From positions 42,618,758 to 42,682,757 of the forward strand of contig OX485805.1 of assembly GCA_950295325.1 (NCBI GenBank): 64,000 nt of DNA, in the 5' to 3' direction. Within the stretch, counting starts at the first letter, position 1. Every line of letters starts with the position of its first letter. The stretch is from Polytrichum commune (lineage: Eukaryota; Streptophyta; Polytrichopsida; Polytrichales; Polytrichaceae). The notes beneath the pieces were generated by a model that searched no databases, was not told the origin of the DNA, and was given only the letters and a program-made list of their open reading frames with translations. Position numbers and translations under genes: made by a program. Below, piece after piece: positions 1 to 11,067 of this stretch.

Positions 1-548
1 AACAAAAACTAAAATTGCAAGCCTGTCTTTGGTTTGTAGTTTAATGTGATTGAATGAAATCAGCGTTGATACATGAATTTAGAGATTTATGATATTGTTA
101 GCCAGTGAGATTCAAACTTCACTCTTTAGCTCCAATCTCCAATCTCCAAACTGCAATAGTAATCTGCAAAGCTAACCTGGAAAAACAAATCTGTCTGGAA
201 ACTACTCCTGCTCCACAGTACCTGAAATAATGAAAGAAAGAATGCATCAAACTGTACAATGCCGTATTTCGCATGTGGGGGGCTACTCAGGGTATGTCAG
301 TTGAAGTGAAGACAATGATGAGATAGATGAGGAAAGAAGAAAAAGGTGGAAAAGGTTGGGCTTGCCTGCCACCAGAGACTCCTCTCAAAATCCGCCATTT
401 GTATACTCTCTACCAATATCATAATATTTCTATGCTGGAACTTGGAAGCATCTGAATCATCAGCCAGGAAAATTGAATATTCAGAACTGCTCATAGTCAA
501 TACATTATAGGTAAGAGGTAGACAACCCTTACTCAGTTACTTTTCTTA

Positions 549-897
549 TTAGGACACCTACATTTGAGTGGTATGTGGTTTGATGTGGCTCCAAGAATGG
601 AATTCAAAAAAACATATGTTTGAAAGAGATTGGAATGCATGCTCAGAATATGAAAACCATTCTAGGCTCCATAATCAATATACTGTAATTGGGGGAGGAC
701 CTATATGATTATTTAATGAGCATGAGAATCTCCACATTATAATGAAGTAAGATACTCATGTGAGCTCCACAAATTATGAGGAAATGTGCTATGGCCTCGA
801 TTTGGATGTGCTAACCATCTTGTACTAATTGCGTGTTTCATGTCCTAGGAGAAGTGGGCTAGCCGGAAAATGTAAGCATTCAAGACCCATCTACTGC
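549..897 (-). repeat. Dispersed repeat R, copy 1 (about 330 bp)
   Basis: This runs from TTAGGACACCTACATTTGAG to about GACCCATCTAC. The same sequence recurs diverged at 21149-21475 in the same orientation. It also recurs in the opposite orientation at 19525-20210, 22209-22520 and 33128-33482, with fragments near 38570-38665, 39168-39330 and 53795-53900. No coding capacity, terminal inverted repeat or clear target duplication is visible. It is an old, abundant short repeat of unknown class. Confidence 0.6.
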
Positions 898-1075
898 ATG
901 TCGACGCTGTGCCTCTCACTGTGGTTACTTGCATCAAACTGTCCAGTGGATATCTAATTCTCTTGTGAGAACTTTGCAATCACTCATCCAGGAAAGCTGA
1001 ACAAAATGAACGGGAAATAGCCGGAAAGGCGAAATGTGGAATAGTTTGGGCTTGCTCAGTGGGTCCTCTCGCACC

Positions 1076-1077
<2 letters not shown>

Positions 1078-1110
<33 letters not shown>
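1078..1110. repeat. (TTG)11 microsatellite
   Basis: Eleven uninterrupted TTG triplets lie in non-coding sequence upstream of the TCP gene. Confidence 0.95.
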
Positions 1111-1111
<1 letters not shown>

Positions 1112-2139
1112 GAATAATATCCTGTGAAATCTTCCAGAATAACTGCAAATTCATCACAATATCTTCACGATCAAATTTAAAGTACTTAAGTTGACTTATG
1201 TATGTCTGCTAAGTTAGATCTCCAACTTTTGAGTTATCATGTGTAGGTATCCATAGTACATACATAGCTATTTGCATCGAACTGTACAGTCCATTTCTTT
1301 TCTTTTTCTTGAGGGGAATTAGTATTACTGGCGTCGATGAACTTCTGGAGAGTGAAATTCCCGGATTTCTTGTGAAACCCAATACGAGATTATTCAACAG
1401 TAAAAGGAGAATCAAAGGTTGGAAAAGTCGGGAACAGGGATCAACACTTCTCGAGGTTTGCTTTAAGTATATGAATATATTCCTGTGGAGCCAGGAGTCA
1501 GAAGGAAGGCTGATAATCCATCAGAAAATTTTCATGCATGTCAGATTTGGTTATTGGTATGAACATATTCCTGCAGAGTCTGCCAGAAGGCTGAAAATCC
1601 ATCACAAAACTTTCATGCTTGATTAAGTGTATGCCTCTGGTTGTGCTATATAACTTATGCACATCAAAGAGCATCATAATAATCGGTGCTTGCATCGAAC
1701 TACTGTACACTAGACTTGCAGTTTTTATTTTCTTGTAGGTAACGGCACTAAGAAAGCTGAAAAACAAACTTGGAAAAGTTTGGGCTTGCTGGCATATGTA
1801 AGTATGTTTCGAACGGTAGAGTGAACTTCTAATTTCCTTGTGAACCGGAATGCCAGGAGCTACAAATAAACTGGAAAGAGATGAATAGTAGAAAAGAGAA
1901 TCAAAGCAAGGAAAAGTTTTGGGGATGCTGACATATGTCTGATGCATCGAACGGTAAAGTGGATTTATAATTTGCATGTAACATGAAAGAAATTCAACTG
2001 TAAAAGAGGGAATCAAACCGAGAAAACGTTCGGGGATGCTGGCAAATGTATCTATGTGTGTATCGAACGGTAGAGTGAATAATTCTAATTTCCAAGTCCC
2101 CAGGAACTTCAAATTCTAGGCTGAAAAGAGATGCCAGGA

Positions 2140-2690
2140 ACTTCATTTCAAATGAGGTGAAAGAAAAGAAAAGAAAAGAAATGCTCCACAGTATTTTTTT
2201 TTAAAAAAAATCAAAGGGAGGAAAAGTTGGGCATGGCAGGGGAGGGCGGAGCCTGAGAGTGCGGGAGAGTGCGGCGGAGAATAAATGAAGGGTGGAAGTC
2301 GGGGCGGAGGGCCCAACACAAATTTGAGCGGACGGAGGGACCCAGCCCAGAAGTAAATTCTATACTGGCCAGCTGGTCGGAGCTCCGAGAGACTCGAGGA
2401 CTCAAGAAAGGAAAAACTGAGGAAAGAATAGGAAAGAGAAAGAAAAGAGAAAGAAAAGGGGAAAGGGAGACGGAGAGGCGGGGCGGAGGTTACCAAGATC
2501 ATTGGCATCGTCACCCAACGTCGACGACATCGCCTTCCCTTCCCTTCCCTCCCTCCATCCACGCAGCTCCATGCAACCACCACTATTCTCATGCAACAAT
2601 TCATCAGCTCCCAGACTTCCTCCCAAATTATTCCCAGCTTCCAACAATAGACCTCACCTCCACTCAAAGCTTGATGAATTCCTCTTGTGA
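2140..2690 (+). promoter_or_regulatory. Purine-rich block, probable TCP promoter/5' leader
   Basis: A GA-rich block at 2150-2490 (AAAGA repeats, then GGAAAGGGAG-type text) is followed by a C/T-rich stretch at 2525-2690 (CTTCCCTTCCC, then CACCACTATTC). Such GAGA/CT-rich blocks are common in plant core promoters and 5' leaders. A candidate donor site (GTGAGT) at about 2688 follows a short ATG-led frame. This could be the first exon of the TCP gene, but the assignment is inference. Long open frames over this block on both strands reflect its low complexity. Confidence 0.35.
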
Positions 2691-2745
2691 GTTATGATGG
2701 GTTATGATGGGTTATGATGGTTATGATGGTTATGTTGGCTCTGCA
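2690..2745 (+). repeat. GTTATGATGG minisatellite
   Basis: The motif GTTATGATGG (with a GGTTATGATG variant) is repeated about five times head to tail, then ends at GTTATGTTGGC. It directly follows the candidate GTGAGT donor. Confidence 0.85.
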
Positions 2746-4560
2746 CGGTTATATATGGTGAAGATTCCGAAACTGTTGGGCTACAACTTGTCTCATGTGT
2801 CTGTGTCTGTGCAGTAATGATAGCACCGAGTTAGACTTGTACCCTGCAGAAAGAGGAATTAGTCTACTCTACGGGTTACCTCAAGAAGAAGATGATGTAG
2901 CGAAGAGATCGATTTTTTTTTGTTACCTGAAGGATTTCTTGGGTTTGGTGTGGGGTATGAATGGTGGTAGTAATCAACACGACCGTTGGTTGTTGTTGCA
3001 GACCTGTAGAGTTTCGAAGTTCTGAAACATCAACGTAACTTATATTAAGTAGTTGGTCAGCTGTTTGTTCATTTTTAGTACCGTAGGACTAGGTAGACAT
3101 GAGGTAGTGGTTAATCGCAGCAGCAGCAGGAGGAGATGATGATGATGATGAAGATGGATGAGGAGGGGAGAGGAGAGGAGATCGATCGCCTTCCATGCAC
3201 AGGTGAAGTGGTTCGGTCGCATTTGAAACATGAGCAAATTTTTAACCTAGCTCGGTGATCTTTGAGGTTGACCTCATAGTCGGTAAGTAGTGGCGCCGTA
3301 CGATCTTGGACATATCAATAGTTACATCCTTGCGTCGAGGAATGCATACATGTAGGAACAAAATGGTGGAAAGAATTGAATTGAGAGAAGTTGTTGGTTG
3401 TTCCACATCCTGCTAGCTGCCCACATTGACCGAGGAAATGGCTCCACTGTGCTTAAATAGTGGAGAGCCTGCTTCTGCTGCCCTCCATTTGCATCTTGAA
3501 CAACTTGAACAAAATCCGAGGTTAACACAGAATTAGGTATGGGTAGATTAACTCTGTTAGTGATCCTGTGAGCGACCGGCTTAATATTTTCTTAGGCACC
3601 TCTTTGGCAATCTTTTGGTGGGTAGCTAGCAAGAAGGAAGGAAATTAAAGTAGGGGCGAGTACGACACAATGGCTTGAAGCTCAGACATGTGTGGGTAAA
3701 TTTGAATTGCAGGGTCCGACACGAAAAGCATTCAGCATGAGATTGCAAACTTGAAGCCATTTTTGAGAACCTGAGAATCTTTGAAGCGGAGGAGTCTATT
3801 GAGAAGTCCACATGTTCACGGTGTAACGGCTGAATGGATGGGCTCTTGGTACCAGGTTACACAATTTGAGGAGGAGACGTATCCATTTCGGAGCTAGCCA
3901 CCACAATTGGTTGGTACGCTCGGAGCAGTTCCGGAAGCAACCCACTGCGGATGGAGTGATTGACATGTTGGACAAAAAAATCTGGACAGGATGACTCACG
4001 GTGAAGTTGTCTGAGAAAAATCATGGACAGTTTGGTCATGTAGGTTCAAAGTTGGGTTAACCGCAGGAATTTGAGATGATGGTCGTGTCCAGGCTTGGCA
4101 AGCACAGAAGAGAGATTCTGAGTTTGAACCTGATCTTGTTGCCATAGTTGGTAGAGATCATCGCGTATTTGGAGTCCAGAGGTGGTCACCGAGAGAATAT
4201 TATGTCCACGAGAATGGAGGTCCAACCGAGTATACTTCATAAAACTGATGAAGACCTCGACTACCTAGCCAACAGCACTCTGAAAGGAACGTTGCACCAC
4301 AGGGTTCTCTCAATCTCAATGGCTTGATGCCTTCAGTTTTTCTTTAAGTTTTCTTGAGTTTTGGGAGATTTGGGAGACTTAGGAGTTTTGAAGTTTCTGG
4401 GAGTTTCTCATTGGTCATGCGACTCAAGTGCAGCATTGAGTACAACGTAGCAGGAATTAGTTTCTGCATTTCCCAACTTCGGCATTGGAAGATCACACCC
4501 CCAGGATCTTCGACCAGTTTGCAACTACGCTGCCGATTGAGTAGTATTACGCTCTCATAA
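2746..4560. other. Gene-poor interval between leader block and repeat array
   Basis: I recognise no gene here. The stretch contains a short CAG/GAGGATGAT-type simple repeat at about 3118-3180 and unremarkable AT-rich sequence. It could contain an intron of the TCP transcription unit, since the main TCP exon lacks a usable start codon. Confidence 0.4.
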
Positions 4561-4569
4561 TTTGAGTAA

Positions 4570-5350
4570 TTAAGTTTCTTTACAGCCAATTTTCTGGATG
4601 CGGAAGACTGCAAATCCTCCTTTCTTCACATGGTGGGTTAGCTAATTCTATCCTGCAACAAAGCCACGCGAGAGTCTGGAACTTACTATGTCCTGGCATG
4701 TAGAAAATCGTAGCAAGAGGTAAATTTGTGAACAGAAGAAGGCAATCTTCTTCGAAACTCCACATGTCATTCTCATTCTTTGCAGCCAATGCTTTGATGC
4801 GGAAGACTGCAAATCCTGGGAAAGCACAGATTGGAGCCAGGATTGGGTAGGTGGTTTCCCCGCACGGGTGGATTTGCTAATTCTATCCTGGAACAAAGCA
4901 ATGTCAGAATGTGGAGCTTACCATATCCTGGCATGTAGGAAATCATAGCAAGAGATGTAACTGGTGGATAGAAGAAGGCAGTCATCTTTGGAACTCCACT
5001 TGTGCCACTCTCATTCAGCCAAGACAGAAGACGAAGAAGCAGAGATGCAGTCTAGCTTCTGGGGATAATCCTGATAACAAGACCTGTAATAGGGTGTGGA
5101 TTGTGCGGCGAGAGTTTGCTAATTCTATCCTGGAACAAAGCCATGAGAGAATGTGGAGCTTACCATGTCCTGGCATGTAGAATTTCATAGAAAGACATGT
5201 TGGTGAACAGAAAAGGCAACCAATCTTTGGAACTCCACATGTGTCATTCTCGATCAGCCAGACAGACAGAAGCAGAGAGGCAGTCTAGTAGCTTCTGGGG
5301 ATAGTAATACTAATACTAAGAAGAAGACCTGCAAGCAAGAGGCTACGTGT
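4570..5350 (+). repeat. Three tandem units of about 235-245 bp abutting the TCP coding exon
   Basis: The phrase GCTAATTCTATCCTG occurs at about 4640, 4873 and 5117. The phrases CTTACCATRTCCTGGCATGT and GGAACTCCACATGTG recur with the same spacing. The third unit runs into the open frame of the TCP exon: GTGTAGATTGTGGCGTGAGA near 5346 resembles GTGTGGATTGTGCGGCGAGA near 5094. The N-terminal end of the apparent TCP frame is therefore repeat-derived. Confidence 0.75.
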
Positions 5351-5353
5351 AGA

Positions 5354-6994
5354 TTGTGGCGTGAGAATATTTGGCAAGGAGCATCTGGAAAAGTGGAAGC
5401 GCAGGGTAAAAGGGGGGGTGATGAGGAGGAATCCACGAGGAGGGTGGTGCGCACGCGCGTTGTGACTGAATCTGAAGCGGTTGTTGATAGAAGAAGAGGT
5501 GTTGCTGCTCTTGTTCCTTCGGGGCTGCCTCCGGAAACAGTTGTTCCTCCACCATCGTCACGAGCTGCGAGACCTTCTGGCGGGAAAGACCGGCACAGTA
5601 AAGTGAACACAGCCAAAGGACCCCGCGACCGAAGAGTGAGGCTGTCTGTGCCCACGGCGGTGCAGTTCTACGATGTGCAAGACAGGTTAGGGTTCGACCA
5701 GCCTAGCAAAGCGGTGGAGTGGCTCATCCGAAAGGCAAAGCCCGCCATCGATGAGCTTGCACAGATTCCACCACAAGGAGGAGGAGAAGCTTCAGAGGAT
5801 ACACAATCACCACAACAACATCAACAACAACAACAGCAGCAACAGCAGCAACAATTGCAGCCATTGCCACATAGCTCCTCGCATGTCTCTGGGACATTCT
5901 CAGCTGCGGCTCTTTCCAATGTCCTCACCACCTCCTCTTTAGATTCGTCGAGTACATCCTATGGGAATTTAGGCCAGCCATCGTCATTGCTGATCGGATC
6001 GTATGCGCAGAGTGGTGGTGGTGGTGGTGGTGGTGGTGGTGGCAGGGAATTAAGGGTTGGTGGGGGTTACCCATTCGGCGGCCAAGGCTCCACTCATTAC
6101 CACAGGCATGGAGGCACAGGAAGCAGCTCGGAGGATGTTGTTGTGTTTCGGGGAGGAGGGTTAGGAGGATCAGGAGGATCAGGAGGAGTTGGAGGTGGAT
6201 ATTCTGCTGGTGAATTAGGTCGGGTTGAACAGCGAGCAAAAGCGAGGGAGAGAGCGAGGGAGAGGGCTAAAGAAAAGCTTTCTTCAACAGGAGTAGAAGG
6301 CGTTCTTCCATTGGCAGCAGGAATTCACAATTATCATCTCCCTTCTTCTGTCCATTTACCTTCGAAGGTGACCAGTGCTCTCCAACATCCATTTCAAGCG
6401 GTGCCATCCTCCTTCCCCGGTGCAAGCATCATCACTCATCCGTTGCATCATCATCATCATCATCATCCACCATCACCATACCATGTGTCTCCGGGTTACT
6501 TCCCTGAGCAAGCATTTGGTGGCGGGCACTCTATCCCTCCACCACCTTTTGTACAACAAGAGCCCCCACCACCTCCCCCTCCTCAATTTGAGATCCCACA
6601 GAGACCGCCTTCTTCATCTTCCTCCTATTATTTTTTGGAGAATCCTCAGATTATTGCTTCCGAGGTAATTCGGTTTCCTCCTCCCACTCCTACTCCTTCT
6701 ACCCCATCTCTCCGGCCATACCCATTGTCAAATGTGAATCTCCCACAACAACCTTTGTATTCCAACTATCCCAGCCCAATGTTCTTCCAGACAACTTCTT
6801 CATCATCTTCTTCTTCGTTGCTACCTCCCATGATGAGGGAGTATCGGCCACCACCACCAACCACAAGCACAGTGTTCCCACCTTCGCAGTTTTACATGCA
6901 ACCTGGCCAGAATCCTGCGTATTTCCACGCATCTGGGTCACGGATACATCAAGGTTTTGATGAATTTGAGGAATTTAAGCCTCCTGACGTGTGA
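5354..6994 (+). CDS. Class II TCP transcription factor, main coding exon (start not resolved)
   Basis: This encodes a plant DNA-binding growth regulator. Counting from the TTG at 5354, the bHLH-like TCP domain covers about residues 78-137, with a basic region [20 protein letters not shown] and helices around [20 protein letters not shown] and [13 protein letters not shown]. That pattern is class II (CIN/CYC-TB1 side). An arginine-rich R domain follows at about 293-309 ([17 protein letters not shown]). Between and after these lie a poly-Gln run (155-168), poly-Gly (221-230), a His-rich stretch (about 362-370) and Pro/Ser-rich tracts typical of disordered activation regions. The frame is open back to the stop at 5204-5206 but contains no in-frame ATG before the TCP domain, so an upstream exon must supply the start. 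The stop is the TGA at 6992-6994. I saw no miR319-like site. Class assignment is confident; subclade (TCP2/24-like CIN versus CYC/TB1) is not. Confidence 0.88.
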   Translation: MWRENIWQGASGKVEAQGKRGGDEEESTRRVVRTRVVTESEAVVDRRRGVAALVPSGLPPETVVPPPSSRAARPSGGKDRHSKVNTAKGPRDRRVRLSVPTAVQFYDVQDRLGFDQPSKAVEWLIRKAKPAIDELAQIPPQGGGEASEDTQSPQQHQQQQQQQQQQQLQPLPHSSSHVSGTFSAAALSNVLTTSSLDSSSTSYGNLGQPSSLLIGSYAQSGGGGGGGGGGRELRVGGGYPFGGQGSTHYHRHGGTGSSSEDVVVFRGGGLGGSGGSGGVGGGYSAGELGRVEQRAKARERARERAKEKLSSTGVEGVLPLAAGIHNYHLPSSVHLPSKVTSALQHPFQAVPSSFPGASIITHPLHHHHHHHPPSPYHVSPGYFPEQAFGGGHSIPPPPFVQQEPPPPPPPQFEIPQRPPSSSSSYYFLENPQIIASEVIRFPPPTPTPSTPSLRPYPLSNVNLPQQPLYSNYPSPMFFQTTSSSSSSSLLPPMMREYRPPPPTTSTVFPPSQFYMQPGQNPAYFHASGSRIHQGFDEFEEFKPPDV

Positions 6995-7655
6995 GTTGAC
7001 ATGCTCCGAGTTTTCTCAGGTAATTTGATTCCAACAAGGAGATCAGGTCATCATCATCTCAGGGAAAGGAGGAAAAAAGTAAGATATTCCAGTCGCCGGA
7101 GGTATGTATGCTCACACGTGCATCTTTGCAGAGAGTGGAAAATCTGGGTGCAATGCTTTTGCAATAGCATCATCATCACTTGAATTCATCATCATCTGCA
7201 GTGTATGTAGGTAGGGTAGGTAGTGCACTTCTGTTGTTATTCCAAAGTGTGCAAAACCCCTCCCAAAAAAGAAATCTGTCTGTCTGTCTTTCTGCCTGTC
7301 TGTTACGCAACTTTTTTGCAAAACTTTTAACATAGACATAGGTTAGTAGTATTCAACATTCTTTCAGTCGTGGATCTTTTCTCGATCCTCAACTCTTCTG
7401 CACACCCTTGATGAGAGGTAGGCTTATGTTAGGAAGAAAAAAACCCTTGTCAGCTTACTAGCTATGACAAATTGATATCCATATGGCTTAAGTTAAGAAA
7501 AACAAAATTTCAAAGCTCACATTATTCCTTACCTGGATATTTGTGAGGCACTAAAGAGACAATACAGATGCCGAGATCCCTTGAGGAAAGACACATCAAG
7601 TGGGGCATTCTAGGCATCGAACTCAGATTTATTGCAACATGTAAAGGGCATGTAA
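6995..7655 (+). other. Probable TCP 3' UTR and flank
   Basis: There is no coding signal. The stretch contains CATCATCATC runs (about 7045-7200), a GTCTGTCTGTC simple repeat near 7277-7305 and AT-rich sequence. A 3' UTR is likely here, but no unambiguous poly(A) signal stands out. Confidence 0.4.
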
Positions 7656-7659
7656 AGGA

Positions 7660-8390
7660 CATGTAAAGGACCATTCTGTTGACAAATTTGACTGTTGAAG
7701 ATATGCTGGTTGTCTATATGCATATCTGCATCTATTAATTGTTACAGCGTGGCATGTGCTCAAGGAAACAAAGATGGGTTTTAGTGCTGGATAGAATTTT
7801 TGAATCTCCCATTCACTCACATTGATGCAGTATGAGCAATCCAATAATCTGATGCGGCAAGGGAAGGTAGAAGAATCCTAAGATCTTTCAGCAGCCTTGA
7901 CAATTATCTGTTGACAAATTTGACAATGTAAGTGCTGGTTGTCTGTATACATCTGTGCATCTGTTATAGCACGTGTGCTCAAATAAAACAAGATGGATTT
8001 TGGTATTGGAGAGAACTCAGTCTCCCATTTACTCATTTGCAGCAATCAGCATGAGCAATTCCATAATCTGATGCAATAGGGGAGGGTAGAAGAAAACCAA
8101 GATCTTTCCGCAGCTCTGACAATATTTCTGGTGACATATTTGACAGTGTAAATGCTGGTCGTCTATATGCGTCTGTTATAGCGCATGTGCTCAAAACCAA
8201 ACAAGATGGGTTTTGGTGTTGGATAGAATTCATTCTGTGATTCACTCACGTTGCACTGAACAGCAATGAGCAACTCCAATCTGATGCAGGGGAGAACCCC
8301 AAGATGTTGACAATTTTCTATTGACAATTTTAATGATGGTTGTCTATGCATGTTTGCATCTGTTACAGCACACATGATGAAGCTAGATGT
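7660..8390. repeat. Four tandem units of about 180-230 bp downstream of the TCP gene
   Basis: The phrase TGCTGGTTGTCTATATGCAT recurs with changes near 7704, 7932, 8153 and 8335. Shared flanking text such as GTTGACAAATTTGAC, CAAGATGGGTTTTGG and TCTGATGCA keeps the same order in each unit. The fourth unit is truncated. Short minus-strand frames inside it are repeat read-through, not genes. Confidence 0.75.
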
Positions 8391-8602
8391 TGCAGATAAA
8401 GGATCTCACTTTTTATATGTCAAGCATTGAATCTAAGGAACAGGATAGCCATGAAAGTATTGATTAATTGTTATGGATTTCTAGCACAAGATATGTAGCA
8501 ATCAAGACAAGGTGGCTTGCCACATAGCCAGCTCATGATTGGCTCGAGAGCCTGGCTAGGAGCCATAGCATGCACCCCCATTCCTACCTAGTACGCTCTA
8601 AC

Positions 8603-8915
8603 CTCCCTGATATCACGCCTGTGGCAACCAAAATGCACATGATATTAAGGTGGTTTGCAGTGTTCACATGGATGCGTGATGATAGAGAATTGGTGTAGCG
8701 TGTGACATTATGGAATGACACAAAGTCAACATTGCAATAATGACAATTGTGACTGTGTGATGCGTGTAAGCATGTGGTTTGAATTTTAAGGTGAATCATT
8801 TTAATGTCAAAATCCATGATATATGAGAGGGAAATGCAACAACCAAGGAAGGAGATTTAAATTGTACACATCCGTTCCCTTGGGTTTTAGGATACAAGAG
8901 AGGGAGTGATATAAC
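8603..8915 (-). mobile_element. MITE-like element, family B, copy 1
   Basis: The left end CTCCCTGATATCAC and the right end GTGATATAAC form imperfect inverted repeats around about 315 bp. The whole segment is the reverse complement of 19693-20009. Examples are TGTGGCAACCAAAA near 8619 against TTTTGGTTGCCACA near 19980, and TTTAGGATACAAGAGAGGGA against the TCCTTCTCTTATATCCTAAA end. There is no coding capacity. This is a small non-autonomous DNA element; its superfamily is not clear. Confidence 0.6.
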
Positions 8916-9440
8916 AAAGCATGATGTTACAGATGTTAGGGTGTACCGCCCCATCTAGGTAGGTAGGGAGGGAAGGTTGCTTGGTAGGTTGGTCCATGGC
9001 TCACCACCTATCTTGTTTGCATATTAGATAGTGTGTGGGAGGATAGTGGCTACCTGATATTTGCAATGGCCAATATTCTCTCGCACCCTATCTAGTACGT
9101 AGCGCAAAAGGTCTATATTTTATACCTATGTTCGTTGTGTAGAAACCCCACAGTAGGTTGTGTACAATTTCATTTTATTTTGACACCAAATGGAGTTTTC
9201 CATTGATAAAACGAATATACATTTCACAAGGCAACTCAGTGAATCCAAGCTAGGCTTAAGAGAGCAACTTGGAGAAGACCCAATAAAAGACCAACTTAAA
9301 GTACACAATGTGGAAATGACATCAAGGAACTAGAGAATGGACAAAGTAACATGAAGCAAAGGTCACAAGTCTCAATGGCACAAGCCAACAACTCCCTCAC
9401 AACAGCCAGTGGAAGAACAAAAATGAGTATATCAGAAGAA
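8916..9440. other. Intergenic sequence, nothing recognised
   Basis: The sequence is AT-rich with a GTAGGTAGGGAGG-type stretch near 8955-8985. I see no gene, RNA or element. Confidence 0.5.
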
Positions 9441-9442
9441 CT

Positions 9443-9797
9443 ACACTAAGTATGACATTTTGTGTCACTATGGTAACTTTTCGGATGACACTTCTTATTG
9501 AAAATTGAACAAGTAGTGTCATGGATGATGGATGAGTTCATCCATTGGCCAAAACCCTACCTTCTCTTGTCATCAACATGTGATGATATATTGTCATGGG
9601 TGATCAAAATTTGGATGAAAATTCACGTGGTAAGTGACAGTAATTGCAACACTGTAAAATCTATTACCCGTGCAAAAAAACTACAAGGAATGACAACGTT
9701 GGGTTCACATTTAGTGTTGGTGACACTATACTGTATTTCACAATTAGTATTGAGCAAGACAATTAGAATTTGTGACACTGAATATCATAGTTAGTGT
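9443..9797. mobile_element. MITE-like element, family C, copy 1
   Basis: The left terminus CACTAAGTATGACATTTTGT and the right terminus (read inward on -) CACTAACTATGATATTCAGT form inverted repeats of about 25 bp. Both are bordered by TA, which would fit a TA target duplication. A related element with the same ends lies at 30652-31007, and a third degraded one at about 23445-23705. It is about 355 bp and non-coding. The CACTA-like ends are suggestive, but a TA duplication would fit the mariner group instead. Confidence 0.6.
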
Positions 9798-9799
9798 AG

Positions 9800-11067
9800 C
9801 ACAATTCAATGTTAACAACACTCATGCAACTGCACCCATTCACACATCATCATTTAAGAGGGGGCATGGAGACCCAATGATTCTCTCCTCATTTTTTAGT
9901 GCACAAACTGCCATCAGCTTCACAACTTTTGTCCAAGCCGTCAAGATACCATGCCACGCTAACAGGCAATAATTTGCACTCATGGAGAATGTCCTTCCAT
10001 GCGCTACAGCCATAATGATTTGAGAGCACAGTGCCACCTTGAATGACCAAACACCATGTCATTGCAGGGAATCCAAATCATCCAAAGACACACACCTCTC
10101 ATGAGGTGCCAAATTCTAGACAAGGTACAAAGACAGAGAGGTAGTGTCTCCAAATATGCATTGTTGTCACTTCGACCACAGTCACTGTCTGCATGTGGTA
10201 ATCATACAGACCAGCTTGTATATTAGGTTGGTCATAAAGCTCCAACTGCAGTAGGCTTAATCACAATGTGAACTTTCGTGGAGTTGTTCATCCGTACCCA
10301 GGTGTACACCCAGCAGGCAGAATGGGCAATTAGTGTTTGTCATCTGACAAATATGTTCACACCACTGATTCACCACGACAACTCAATGCTGCTAGACTAA
10401 ATGAGTTCAGAGGGTTGTACAATTTACTCCCAATTGTCTGCTGTTCCAGAAGCCACAATAAGATATGTACTAACTTGACAAGAAAACGGATTCCATTTGG
10501 TGCTAAATGGTCTATTGAAAGAATCTTGTATTGGAAGCAGTTTGGTCGGTTGAAAGTCAATGTAAATGTTGACTAAGAACAAGCACCATTGACAGTTGGT
10601 GAATACTAAGCAACATATGTGAAATATTCTTTACCAGACTGTCCACTTTCTTGCACTAATACATGTCATTAGTGAAATGAGCAAGTCAATCTCTAATTTA
10701 AATACCATAACTATTTTAAAATTGTTACGATTAAAAAGAGTATATTACCATTGCACACTATCTCCTTATCATTCAAAAAGAAAATCACAAAAGAACCCAA
10801 CTAATCTCACTTCAGTTGATCACAACGTGTTTTCAAGCGTGTACATAGATACAAAAAGGTGTTCTCAAGACCTGCACACTCTCAGTGCCTACTAGGTACA
10901 CATGTGCCATGAATCTAGCTATTCAGCACAGTTTCAACTAAATAAAATTGAGAAGAACAAATTTTCTTACTCAACACAAGGACTTTAATCAGCAATGTGA
11001 AACAACTCCTGTTATGCTCTCCACTCAGGGAACATCTGTACATGTCAATTACGCAAAATTATCGTAG
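9800..11067. other. Interval between family C element and MINPP stop; no gene seen
   Basis: The sequence is AT-rich. The part nearest 11067 should hold the MINPP 3' UTR, since that gene runs on the minus strand and ends at 11068. No protein family is recognisable in the short open frames. Confidence 0.45.

Larger units (their letters stand above)
240..2112. repeat. Degenerate tandem/interspersed repeat array upstream of the TCP gene
   Basis: A motif of the form GCATCRAACTGTACAGTGGA recurs near 246, 933, 1273, 1693, 1805, 1944 and 2062. It is followed in several units by AATTTCCTTGTGAA-like text, then by a purine-rich AATCAAAG..GGAAAAGT and TTGGGCTTGCTGGCATATGT. The last three units (about 1790-2110) sit 110-140 bp apart and are the best preserved. 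Open frames across it on either strand look like repeat read-through and match no protein family I know. It may be transcribed as part of the TCP leader, but nothing in the sequence proves that. Confidence 0.6.

Noticed and set aside
1498-2667. Minus-strand open frames of 204 and 174 codons upstream of TCP
   Set aside because: They run over degenerate tandem repeats and low-complexity purine/pyrimidine tracts and show no domain; composition explains them.
5925-6941. Minus-strand and out-of-frame plus-strand open frames inside the TCP exon
   Set aside because: They are antisense or shifted readings of CAN/GGN repeats in the TCP coding sequence.
7340-7380. miR319 target-like TTTCAGTCGTGG after the TCP gene
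   Set aside because: Only a short CAGTC core agrees; the flanking bases do not pair.
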